A stretch of 62,000 nt of DNA from Apostichopus japonicus (lineage: Eukaryota; Echinodermata; Holothuroidea; Aspidochirotida; Stichopodidae). Under the pieces are notes generated by a model, which made no database searches, was not told the DNA's origin, and saw nothing but the letters and a program-made list of their open reading frames with translations. This document shows positions 25,901 through 38,900 of this stretch, piece after piece (the stretch's first letter is position 1; every line of letters starts with the position of its first letter). A program made the position numbers and the translations under genes. Location: contig NC_092572.1 in the NCBI RefSeq assembly GCF_037975245.1, positions 9,320,001 to 9,382,000 of the forward strand, in the 5' to 3' direction.

Positions 25901-28900
25901 AGTTGTATCTGAAGCCCTAACCAACATTTTCCAGTAGGTTTCAAGTGGTTACCTCATGAGCTGACCTAGGTCAGCCTTGAGGGGTCAATTATAGATCACT
26001 GGCAGGGGTACCCCACCACCAATAATTACTGGCAATGGCCATTCGTTGCTCTTGGGGCCATACCTGACATATTGTACTTACTTTGATGTGTTACCATGAA
26101 AACTGATCTAGGTTAGCTATTAGGTGACTTTAAAATTGCTCTCCCAGCCACACCCACCACAGTCGGTTTGCCAGTCGTCTGGTTTCATATACAGGAATGC
26201 ACTGTGAACATTGTGATGTACAAGGCAATTGGTTACCTTCCCAGCTAACCAAACCCTCTGGGATCCCGGTCTATTGGGATCATTATTAACATGATTAACA
26301 TAATTATTAAGCTTTGAGAAATAACTTGGTGTTATGCTGTGCAAAGCTTATAATAATTTGGTAAAGCTGCTATTCCTGGCTTATAATTTGAGGGACCTAG
26401 ATTTAAATGTATACCTCCCAATATGTTATAAAATTTCAATGTAAATGTATGTTTATGATAATGTGAGTTATCATGTGCTATATCTGTATCTGTGCTTACA
26501 CGTATATCATATTTTCTGTTCACAGGTCAATAATGGTGCAGATTTTGGCTTCCTGAAGACAAGTGGGAGGCCATTTGTAGTTAAGAGAAACACTCTTTGT
26601 TCGTGAAGACTTAACTGGTGTCGATTTGGGGTACCACTTTAAAACGAAAGTCATGATGAACCCTTGCCCAAGACTCAACTTTGCATTATTGTGCAGTGCT
26701 ATACTTTTGCGATTCATGTTTGATCCATTAACTTGTCTTAACTTTGTTGGAAAAAAAATCAGATTTTCAGATTTTATTTACAGTGATTTCTTCTCTATCT
26801 GTCGAAAGTCAGCCTTTTGTAGACATCAGAAGTTTTATCAGAAATAAATACTGCCAACGTACACATTATTTGTGTTTCCTCTGCTCTCTTTTCTTTCAGT
26901 GATACTAGTCAGTGAAACTAGTCGGGTTTAATTCTTTCAGTGAATCTAGTCAGTGCAACTAGTCAGTCGATACCGACTAAGAAAGGTTAGTCGGGAGAGG
27001 CACCATCCTGACTAATGTAAAACCTGCTATAAACTAGTCGGTGGCTCATATAAATTAGTCGGTAAAGACCGACTAATGTCACCAACTAATGTAACTGACT
27101 AATAAACATTTACCGACTAAAAAATTGTTGATCGACTAAGCTGACGGACTAAGATGACCGACTAAGAAATCCAACTGACTAAGGAATAAATTAGTCGGTA
27201 TAGCAACTGACTATGGCTATGTTAGTCGGGAGAGGCACCAGATGGACTAACGTTTTGTTAGTCGGTGAACCAATTTAAGTTTTCAGTGTATACATATACA
27301 CCCCTGTTATTATTTCAAACTTTTTTCGTCCCGTTGGTGAGCCCAACCTGCACTGAGTCAATTTCTTGGCGACCGTCCAGTGGCGCATCGCGTGACATAC
27401 ATTGGGGGGGTCCCCTTCCCCTCTCCTTTGAGATATTGTTATGTGAAGGGTGCTTGTAGTTGCCAAATGATGTTAAATTTTGCAACATTTGAAGCAATTT
27501 ATGTGCCAGATTTTCCACCATTCCCCCCCCCCCTCCCACAAAATATAGGCAAATTTTGTTTGCATTGTTTTTGGCGACCCTCCAAATTATTGTGGCGACC
27601 CTCGAAATTATGTTGGCTACCCTCTAAATTATGTTGGCTACCCTCTAAATTATTTTGGCAACCATAAAAAAAAACGAACACGAGCCCCAGTTTGAATACT
27701 CAGGGTTCTAAACGATGGCTAAATATGACGAGGCTATGTGAAGAAATATTTAAGTTTGGAGATCCTGAGTCTGTTTTTCATGAACTATAGGCCTACTTAT
27801 GTATGTATATATTTTAGATCCTCCTGCAAGCAGGAACTCGCGAAGAAGCCATCATTGGCTTAGCAAAGCCTCAAGCTGACCGAAGTCAGTCTCTTAGATT
27901 CATATTTAACGTCCATGATTATGAATTGTCAATTGTCAACAACTCTGTAACTGGACGGCAATACATTAATCTTGGAGTGATCCGAACCGGGGACCTTATG
28001 ATTGGAAGGCACCGGCGTTAACCACTGAGCTAACACTCCTTTAACTGAATCTGAGCTAACACTCCTTTAACTGAACCATTTATCAACTGAATATGGATTG
28101 ATATTTCATTCGGTTAATTAAAAGCCTTTTTTGTAATATTCTTTATATATTACACTCTAAAAAGCTATTAGGGTAAAACTTTACTCAAATCTGGACATTA
28201 TGTTTACCCAACGCTGGTTCCGGATGCCACCATTCGTAATAGGGTAATAAAAGTGCCCACAATGCTAAGCACCAGTTATCTTGAAAGAAGTATAAATGCA
28301 AAAATATTTAGATATATCTTAGTACCATTAATTGATCTTCAAAGCATTTACATTATGCATTTGGGTAGAGGGGAGGGGGAGGGGAAGGGGATTTGAACCA
28401 AATCTTTTTAACCAACTGTTCCTAGAGTGTATTTGCTGGGTTTGTTTGGATCTTAACTATAGCTCCTGCATCTTCAAATTGTAGCCACCAGAAGAAAGAG
28501 GCGCCATTTTGAAATGCAAATCCGTGACCACGGACATTCACCCTGACGTCACACCAATCATCAGAGCGGCACAGAAGAATAATTTTACTCTTGTTAAGGT
28601 AACCTCTTCAATTTCTTCATCTCATGAACGAAAATTGGAAAAATCTTGTCTTTTTTTTCAAAATAGACAAAAGTTGTTGAAATACAGTGTACACTCTTAA
28701 AATATCCATGTATTTTTTTTTTTTTTTGGAACTGAAAATTTCAATTTCAGTTCATGGTTATTTTCGTGTTTTTCTCCTTTGTTTACCTATGTTTTTATTT
28801 TTTGGGTGGGGAGGGTGAGTGATGGGTGGGACTCAAATAATCCTATCGCGGTCAAAACATTTTGTAATTTTTTTTTTTTTTAATGTCGTCATTTGTGTTA

Positions 28901-31900
28901 TCGTCCATTTACAAACTTTTGACAGATTTTACATGATGCTGGACTACGTGTGGAAGAATTAATTGATGACGATTTGACGATGAGTACCAATGATAGCTTA
29001 CAAAGATCAGTAGGTACGCTGGAAATCTACCGGGCTCTCGCAAGCCCGGCTTACGTCTGCTTCGACCCTGATCCAATAGGGAGAGCGTTTCATATGTCGT
29101 CACTTTTGCGGAAGTTAGCCCTTCTTGAGGTGGAGTTTAAATTGACTTATCTTGAATTAGCCAATGGCATGGAGCAATACGCTGCTGATATTATTTCATA
29201 TACAGTGACAACAGAAGAGGTAAGCACATCCCCCTGCTTCCAAGCACTCGTGCTGACAGTGTAAACAGTTCCTAATCTTTATCTGATTATGATGCTAATA
29301 CCACGCTATACTGTCCTCCCATATCACGCTTCAAAGCACTTGTACTGACAGTATAAACAGTTCATAATCTTTATCTGATTCCAATGCTAATACCACTCTA
29401 TACTGTCCTCTCATATCATGTTTTAAAGCACTTGTACTGACAGTATGAACAGTTCCTAACCTTTATCTGATTCTAATGCTAATACCACTCTATACTGTCC
29501 TCCCATATCACGCTTCAAAGCACTTGTACTGACAGTATAAACAGTTCATAATCTTTATCTGATTCCAATGCTAATACCACACTATATTATCCTCTCATAT
29601 CATGTTTTAATACACTCATACTGACAGTATGAACAGTTCCTTACGTTTTATCCGAAACGTGGTAAAGATACTGTTCATACTGCTAGTACGGGTGCTTCGA
29701 ATCAGGACGTGACATTACAGTATGGAAAATAATTGTCCCAACTGGGTCGGCGAATTATCCCTTACATAGATACATATTTAAAGCATTAAATATTATAATA
29801 TCTAAATCTGACTAATTAACTAATTTATGGGAAGATGTTTTTATATATGTATTTATTTGAATTGATGTTCTGTCTTCAATAGGCCATGGCAGTGCTTGCC
29901 TATAATGGTCAAGGTAACTCTGGAAAATCGGAGAGAGCTGTCAAAGCTCTTGGACTTCTTCCAACATTAAATCGAGCTATTGCGCATGATCAGAAAAAGG
30001 TGAGTTCTCTTTCACGTATTAGAATATGGTCAAAAATGCATTCACCCCCGGCCCCACCATTCCCTGCCGCCCTCCTGGCCAACCCCCCCCCCCCCTTTGT
30101 TATTCGTCTGTAAGCTATTTTGCTGATATAAACCGTTTGTTGTTTTGTTTTTAAAACTGACACATTTCAAATTTTACACAAGTTTTTCATGTATGCACAA
30201 TTGGTTTCGCGGTTTTCGGTTTATTTCTCATCGTAGAAAAGGAGTTACGTCGGTAAAGGGGTAAACGGAGATGTCGCTTGTCTTACCTCTGGCTTTTGAT
30301 CATTAAAAAAAAAAAACACACAACTGTCAATTAAAGATTCAATCTTCATGACATATAGTCTTTTCCAGGTGAAAGTTGGTAGAAATTTAAGCTTCCTAAC
30401 ATGACCTATATACTCTAGTAATGGAGAAGGTAAACTTTCACCGATAAAAACTTGAACGAATCGATCCCGCATGTATTTGTAATATTTCACTTTTTATGAG
30501 CCAAGCACGAATTCCAGGAAACGAAATGTCTTGAGGTTTATTTACTTTTTTTCCCCGCCCCCTATATTCATTAGCCAATCGGAGGGTCGCTATCGGCTTA
30601 GAACATGCGTAACGTCATTCAAACCGCGTTTCTTTTCAGATAGTCACAGTACACATGATATCACACTCCCTTTTTTTTTTCTTCAGATTTTCAGAACATA
30701 TCTAGCATTTCTATTTACATCACTCCTCGCTAAACTGTCTCATATACATACGCACTACGACCTACCCTAGCATAAGAACTGGTAACATTCTTGCATTGCG
30801 CCCTCAATTTTCCGTTCTAAGGCCATTATCCTCCTTTTCGAATCTACCGTTATGATCACTATATGTCTCCATGTTCGGGCATAGGGATTGAGAGGTAAAT
30901 AACCTTATTTATTTTGTTCGTGTCCAGGTTCTATCGCTAGTGGCGCTTTTCTTGAAAAAAAAAAGAATTAAAAAAAAAATACTATATTGTAAGTCTTAAA
31001 GGGTGTGAAGACTCGCGCACAAAGAAACGTCCCATGCCGGTAATCTGACCTAGTTTCGAATGAGGTGTAACAGAAGTGTTAGACACCACCATCATTCCCA
31101 GAAAATACACACACAGCTTGCTACCGTCGGTAATTAGACACTAGTGTACAGTCAATACATACAGCTACGGTCAATACCCACAACACCCACAACACACTGT
31201 ACATAGCAGCGATGGACATATCATGTCCAGATAAAAGATAACAAGGTATCACGTTTCATTACTGTCTGCATTTTATAGCGACAAGAAGAAAACCTCACTT
31301 GCAAGCAACTGAAAGTTAACTGTTTCAGAGCGCGACACGCGGTTTGGGGCGAGTCTTCAATGTCTTTAACTCATCAGCCAGGTTCTTAATATTCGTTGGG
31401 TGGATACGTTTTCATTATTAGGATTTATCATTGGCTGTTCGAAATACAAATGAGAAAATTTCTCAAATTTCCTAATTTTCCTAACTTTCATTTCACCGTA
31501 ATTGAGATGGAATACCACTAGTCAAGAATCGGTACAGATGTGCCAAGACATATACAACAAACTGTTATATATCGAAGATGTTGGGTTTATTGTTTATCGA
31601 CGCCCCCCCCCCCCTTCCCCTCCCTCCACATATCATTAAAGTAGTGACTAACTTGAAAAGAATGTAAGATTATCACCGATTTTCGCAATTTTCTTTGAAA
31701 ATTATGCCACATCTGTTTAGTGCTATCAATCAAAGAAAATTCAAAGCCGCTATATTAACTAAATGAAGATAATGCTGGATGCCAAATTTCATTTAATATC
31801 GAACCAATATTAAACTAGTGACATATCTTTAAATTAAGTCATAGTGACATGGTCATTTGATGCCGTGATAAGAATGATGAATTCTTCAGGTTGTTATAAT

Positions 31901-32740
31901 TAACTTTGTTAGAGCAGGCCACGGACAAAAAAAAACAATATACGTGATGCGCGACGGGTGCTCAATCTGAATATTGCCATGTTGTGTCAATTTATTAATA
32001 TTTTAAAGGCATAATTTATTAATATTTGAACGGATTAATTTCGTAGCGGAATATAACGATGATGCAGTAGTGATCATCATGTCAATGTTATTGTCTTACA
32101 TGATGAATTAATCGACCCACACAACAAATGTATTTTAATGCAGTAACTATACGGTAGCTTTGAAGGAACAAACGTCTCCGCCATTTATTCATTTTTCTTA
32201 TATTTTAACTTTAAAATTAGATGACTTATCATGCATAAGCTATGGATTACGTCTCCAATCATTCATTGTTGACGAAAAATCATAACCCAGAATAAAATGC
32301 TGATTTTACTCCTAATAGGCCTATATATATATAGGTTATTCAACATTTTGCATTGGCATCAGAATATATACGCGGTTTGTTTCTTTCAAATGTACCATAG
32401 TGCTGTCTGTTCAGGGAGTTATTTTAACAACTCCCTGATTTGTTTTTGTTCTTTCGAAGAACTATAGATATTGAATATGTGTATAATTATTTTCTTTCCA
32501 TATATTTTCTTGCTTTAATTTTCTCATTTATAGTTTGTTGCAGAACCAACATGTCAGCACGTTCTCCGAGTCCAGTTTTCCCGCCAACTTATCAGTCTAC
32601 AAGATCGGCATTTCGTCTTCTCAGTATTTCTCCGAATCCTCATTATCCTGCTTTTTCCAGTCATTTGTATCGTCTACAAGCTTGGTATATCGGAAACATG
32701 TAACGATTTTGCCAACATACCGTGAGTATTTACTTCCAAG

Positions 32741-32803
<63 letters not shown>

Positions 32804-32808
32804 TGTAT

Positions 32809-32886
<78 letters not shown>

Positions 32887-32891
32887 ATACA

Positions 32892-32923
<32 letters not shown>

Positions 32924-32937
32924 GCTTGGAAGATATA

Positions 32938-32976
<39 letters not shown>

Positions 32977-35900
32977 ACATCTCTCTGACGATATGAAGTG
33001 AATATATATATATATATAGGCATAAATATGGGGTAACTATGATATATACATGGCCATATTTACTATTGTAACTGATCCCCTACCCCGGACCCCCCCCCAT
33101 GACCCCAATGGAATGAGCACCATGATATTTGATTTTTTTTTTAATTGTTTCCTTCTTTTTTTTTAATTAGGCCTTCGACAGCCATTATATCAGTCCTGAT
33201 TTCACACATTCTTGCCATGATTCCCTAAAGTCAGTTATCACAAACGTTTCTAGTCACTGTTGCCTGGTGACTGTCTCGGTATCAAGGGTGCAACATTTTG
33301 CATGCATGCTATCAGTTATCAGTACCCTTTGCGTCTCATTCTATTAATGATGTAGGCTTTAAATGAATATTCATTACTTATTATCGATCGGTCAACCCAT
33401 GCACTTGGGGATAAGCTTTCTAATAATCTGTACTGGGCATGTCGTGCTTCAAAGCGCTTGCTACTGACAGTATGAGCAGTATGAAGACAATATTATATGA
33501 TAGATATATGTTATTTGGGAACTGTCCAAACTGTCAGTACGAGTGATTTGAACCACGATGTTAGACGACCGTATAGCGTGATATTTGCATTGACATAAGA
33601 GGGTGCCACCTAACTGGACCAATCTCAGCTTGTTTATGCATTCATGTGGCTGTACAAGAGTCTGGGTGATTGTTTCTATAGATACAACATACACCCATAT
33701 CAATATTACAAATCCTCTTTTTTGTCGTGGTAAATACGAAAGTTATTTTGTTTTGTTTCAATCTATTGAAAAAACAGTCTGAGATATGAGAACAAAATTT
33801 GGTCGACTTTGTATTATCTTTTCTTAAATAGTTATTTTACTTTAATTAGTGCAGGTCTCGTGTAATCAACGTGATATCATATCAATTGTAATTCTATGAA
33901 TTTCTTTCACTGTGTCCTATTAATATCGATTCGTTACACATACTTCATTTTGCCTTGTTATTTTTAGTTTCGATTTCCAGGGCTCTAGAGATCTTAGGTG
34001 ATTTTTTTCTTAAATTTTTTAATAACGTCATTTCATATTCCTTTTTTTTTATAAATTTATTTTTCATATGTCTGCATTTTCTTCTTTTATAGAATTGTCA
34101 AGTTCTTTATGCAACTTGGTTCAGACTTATTACTTCTTGGGCTGATACTCTACGAGACTGTTTTGGATAGTAAGTTTGGGAAGAAGGAATTACCGCATTA
34201 TGGCAAGTGTCCGCCGCCAATCACATCATGGCATTACATGATCTATGTGTATGCACTAGGTAAGACTATATAATATATAGCACCTTCCTTACACACTCAG
34301 ATTATGTAGTTTTCGTGTAAGCGCTAGACCTAAACAGCACCCAGTTTACACCGTATAATGTAATCGTGTGCATTCCTATAACACGTTGTGGGAAATCCTG
34401 CAGGCTTTATCATATCTACAATAAGCGCACACTTATATAATAGAATTAACAACACCCAGGCTCGGAAATATATATGTTATGGGGTAACACTTCCATGAGC
34501 TAGGTATAACATATATCAGCCAACATAATAATATTATAATTAACATACACTCACTATAAGGTTAGAATTAGCCAACTTTTAAAGGCTACCAACTCACGGA
34601 AAGATAAAAAAGAGGGCGCCCCATTTTCTCCATCAAAATGGAAATAAACCAACAACAGTTTCCAACATGAGTGACTGTTTATTTGGGGGGGGGGGGGGGT
34701 ATGTAACGACACATAGCTAGTTAGCAAGCTAGCTGCTCAGATACAAAAATAGGCACTTGTATCTGTTATTTCCCAGGGCCGTTCACAGATTCCTGGCCTC
34801 TTATCCAGAAACAGTGCGTGGTACACTGATTTACGACACGTAAGAGATATAGCACTTAAAGGGCGGACGTCCTTTGTAGGTTGTTATGGCACGCCGTTAT
34901 AGCACTCCTGTTGTGTCCGTTAAATGTGTATCTCGATTTGCTCATCCTATTTGATTTGATTTTTTTTTTTATTTGATTTATTTATTTGTTTTTCACGTGT
35001 AAATTTACAGTGTGAAGGAAGTCTTCCAAAAAGCGTACAACAGCTTAACAAAGTAGAAGACGTTTTGTAATTGTAATTGTTTTTGTAATTTTGTAATTTT
35101 GTAATTGTTTCATTTAATTGTCTACTCTTAGGGATGTTATGGCGGGAAATACTCTACTTATGGAAGAAACGGCACCAAAGGAACGTAGTTCAGCTCATGA
35201 ACGTGATAAACATCATCATTGGAGTACTTCTCATGGCTTTCGTCAACAATGAAATCGCGTGGATCATGGTAACACTGGATTATAAATCCGAAGCAATCAC
35301 ATTGAAGCATTTACAGAAGCAAACTGAACAATTTTCTATATTCATCATAAATATGTTACCCAATTCTGGGTACGCATGTCTCCAACCTAAGTTGGGGTTT
35401 TGGCGAGAAAACAAGTACCTTTAAGTTGCATTTTGCCCCAAAGTGATGGATTGGTTCAAGTTGTCTGCATTTTATCTTCTTTTGAGGATGGGGGGCGGGG
35501 GGGGGGGGGGTTAAACATTACCTAAATTTCTTTTGGATACATATACGTACCTAGCTCATTGTTGAGTAAAATATTACAACGTTTTTAGAGGGTATAGATA
35601 TTTGGACTCAGCAGAACATTATCATTGTTATAAAAGAACCTTAAATTGCCACAATTAACTCATTACTGAATGATGTAACATATTTGAAGGTGGCAGTTAT
35701 TTCGGGAATAATACTGAAGCTTAAAAAAATGATTTCTGGTAAAAAAAATCATGTTAAAACCGGTTAAAAAAAAACTGGTATAGAAAATGTTTACTGGGGG
35801 TGGACGGACGAACGAACGGACGTGATAGAGTGATGAGTGATGGATATAGTGAGTCAATAATATTGTTAAAGTCCTTTTTTCTTTTCGTTTCATGGCCCAG

Positions 35901-38900
35901 TTTTCAGTTGAATGTCAAGAAATTCAATATGACACAATACCAACTACCACTGCAACTAGGCCTACCGCAAATTTTCCGAATCCACGTATCAACTATACAG
36001 GCTTAAACGATTCTGAGATCATCGAAGGTATGGTAAACGACTTGTTTCAAACAGCTTACTTGGAGTTAGACAATGCTGCCGCCTCCATCAGCGACACGTT
36101 AAGAGAATTATTAGACAACAAGGAAGAGACTACTAATATGAATTTCCACTGGATCTTTCTCCTTTCGCGTTCCATAATGTCACTCGTCGTGGTGTTTTCG
36201 TTTACGAGAATTCAGCCTTTTTTCATCACCGTCGATATGGTTGGTCCTCTATCGATTTCCTTTACGAGTATGTTCACCACTACTGGTCAATTTCTTTCCG
36301 TGGTGATTGCTGTCCTCTCCGGCTTCGCGTCAGGTCTGACTTTCATATATCATGACACTTATCATCAGAATGACGTCAACGGTCAAAGTTCATGTACCGC
36401 TTCCGGTGGAAGAGGAGGCAGTTGCAGCGATACCAATTATTATGAAAAGTAAGTGACGAAAACCTATGTTATACTCTTAAAAAATTGTCAAGTTGTCAAG
36501 TGGCATGTGGCGTTGGACTTGGGGTGGGGGTGGGGTTGGGGATGACGGAGGCCTTAGGGGTCGAGGCTGGGGCATGGAGAGGGTGAGGAAGGGGATTGTG
36601 GGGGTAAGGAAAGAGTGAGCATCTGACAAGCATACATGCCCAATAATGATTTTTTTTTTTAAAGGAACCAAATTTAACTTTCCAAACTTTATTATGTCTT
36701 TTCCAGTTTCCTTCCTTTTTATTCTCCATTTTTTTTTTCATCTGAGCAGCTGTTCTGTAAAATAAAAGTGATAACATTAGGTAACTTGGGTCAATGTTTT
36801 CCCAACTGAAAATTGTCACGTGCTTGATATGTAATGGACTTTGGAATCACGCCATAATGTTGCCATGACAATTAGTTGTTATACATAATAGTAGTGCATT
36901 TGTACTGTGCTGGCAGGTAATGGTACAAATACGATCACTTGGTTAAGGTCTGTACTTGTGCTTTATGCATCACGAGGAGGAGATACCTAACTGTTTCGAA
37001 CTTCCTACCGCCCCCCCCCTGTCCCCCTTTCTTTCTTCTCTATTGAGTCCTCCCCACCTCAGTCCAACCCCTCCTCTCCCCATATTCATTTACATTTCTA
37101 ATTACAATGGATTGCTTTGTTTCCTTATCAGCCTTCCACAATCTATGCTTACCTTGTACTGGTCTCTGTTTGGACTGATACCAGCTAAGTCCGTCAAAAT
37201 GGACAGCATCCCGCGTGTTCTAGAATCTATGGGAGAGCTTCTCTACGCCTCTTTCTACGTGTTCACTGTACTTGTGCTTCTCAATGCACTTATTGCCGTA
37301 ATGAGTAACGTGTACAACGTTGTAGAGGTGAGTTTCACGTTTCCCTATGGTTGCATGTTAACGGTTATATAGCGGCCAGTCGCCATGGCTCATCTTTCAT
37401 ACCCGATCGCTTTTCATCTAAACATGGAGAATATATCCATCGTTCCTATATTGTACGCTGCTAAGTATTACCATTTGCCTTGTCATTCTTCTCGCTAATC
37501 AGTGATTGTTGTTGCAGAGTTTGATGTTGTTATGTGCAGTATAGTAGTTGTATAGTTCATATTGTAGTTCTAGTTGTTGTTGAAATATCCATATTGTTGT
37601 TGTTGTTGCTGTTGTAGTTGCAACTACAACATGTTGCTGTTGTAGTTGTTGATGTTGTCGTTGTTGCTGTATCCTTACTACTGTTGCATTGTCATTGATA
37701 TCGTTGTTGTATTCTTGTATTTGTCGTTGTTGCTGTATCCTTACTACTGTTGCATTGTCATTGATATCGTTGTTGTCGTCTTGTATTTGTCGTTGCTGTT
37801 GTATCCTTACTACTGTTGCATTGTTATTGATATCATTGTTGTATTCTTGTATTTGTCGTTGCTGTTGTATCCTTACTGTTGCATTGTTATTGATATCATT
37901 GTTGTATTCTTGTATTTGTCGTTGCTGTTGTATCCTTACTGTTGCATTGTCATTGATACCGTTGTTGTATTCTTGTATTTGTCGTTGCTGTTGTATCCTT
38001 ACTACTGTTGCATTGTCATTGATATCGTTGTTGTATTCTTGTATTTGTCGTTGCTGTTGTATCCTTACTACTGTTGCATTGTCATTGATATCGTTGTTGT
38101 ATTCTTGTATTTGTCGTTGTTGTAGGTTTACTTCTGTCGCCTTTTCATTTATATCGTTGTTGTCGTCTTGTATTTGTCGTTGTTGTTGTATCCTTACTGT
38201 TGAATTGTTATTGATATTGTTGTTGTATTATTGTATTTGTTGTAGTATTGGTTTTTATGGCATATGTATAGATGTTCTTATCGTTGTCACCGTGCTTGTT
38301 ATGTATAGCTCTAACTGCTGTCCTCGCGTAAGTATTTGTTGGTTTTCGTTGTTGTTGTAGGTGTTGTTACTGTTGTAAGAGTTGTACCTGTTCAGGTTGT
38401 TGATGTGTTTTAGTTGTTGCTGTTACTGTTATCATTGATGTTGTTCTGTTATCGTCTATCTTTGTTATTATAACTTTCGCTATTTTAATAACGTTAGAGT
38501 TTCTTTCTATTGTCGTTGTCGTTGTTGTTGCTGTTGCTGTTACTGTTGAAGTAGTTAATGTAATCATGGATGTTGTTTATCGTCCATTTTGTTTTGTTAT
38601 TGCAGGTTTTGCTGTTGTTACCATGTTAGAGTTGTTACAATTGTGCTCTTGTTGGTGTTGCTTTGGAGTAGTTAATGTTATCATGGGATGTTATTATCGT
38701 CCATTTTGTTTTGTTATCGGAGGCTTTGCTGTTGTTGAAGTTGTTAAAGTTGTGGGCAGTTATAATTGTGTTATTATAATTTTATTGTAACTGTTGTTGA
38801 TATGCTGTTATTTTTTTGTTGTAGTATTAGTAACTGATATAATTAATGACGGTATTATCTCTCTCTCTTTGTTGTTATATTGTTCTTACAATTTGTTATT

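Larger units (their letters stand above)
22521..27288. mobile_element. CACTA/EnSpm-like non-autonomous DNA transposon, 4.77 kb
   Basis: Left end CACTGAAAAAATAAA and right end (reverse complement) CACTGAAAACTTAAA form short terminal inverted repeats, flanked by TATA on both sides. Both ends are packed with short subterminal motifs in both orientations (GACTAA, TTAGTCGG): about 22550-22790 and 26920-27265. CACTR ends, dense subterminal repeats and a 2-4 bp duplication are hallmarks of CACTA elements. No transposase is recognised. The interior holds a 1.5-kb fold-back and some exon-like pieces. It sits in TRPC intron 3. Confidence 0.72.

Noticed and set aside
37646-38360. 223- and 159-codon Leu/Cys-rich 'membrane proteins'
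   Set aside because: Translations in two frames of the 63-66-bp minisatellite in TRPC intron 11.
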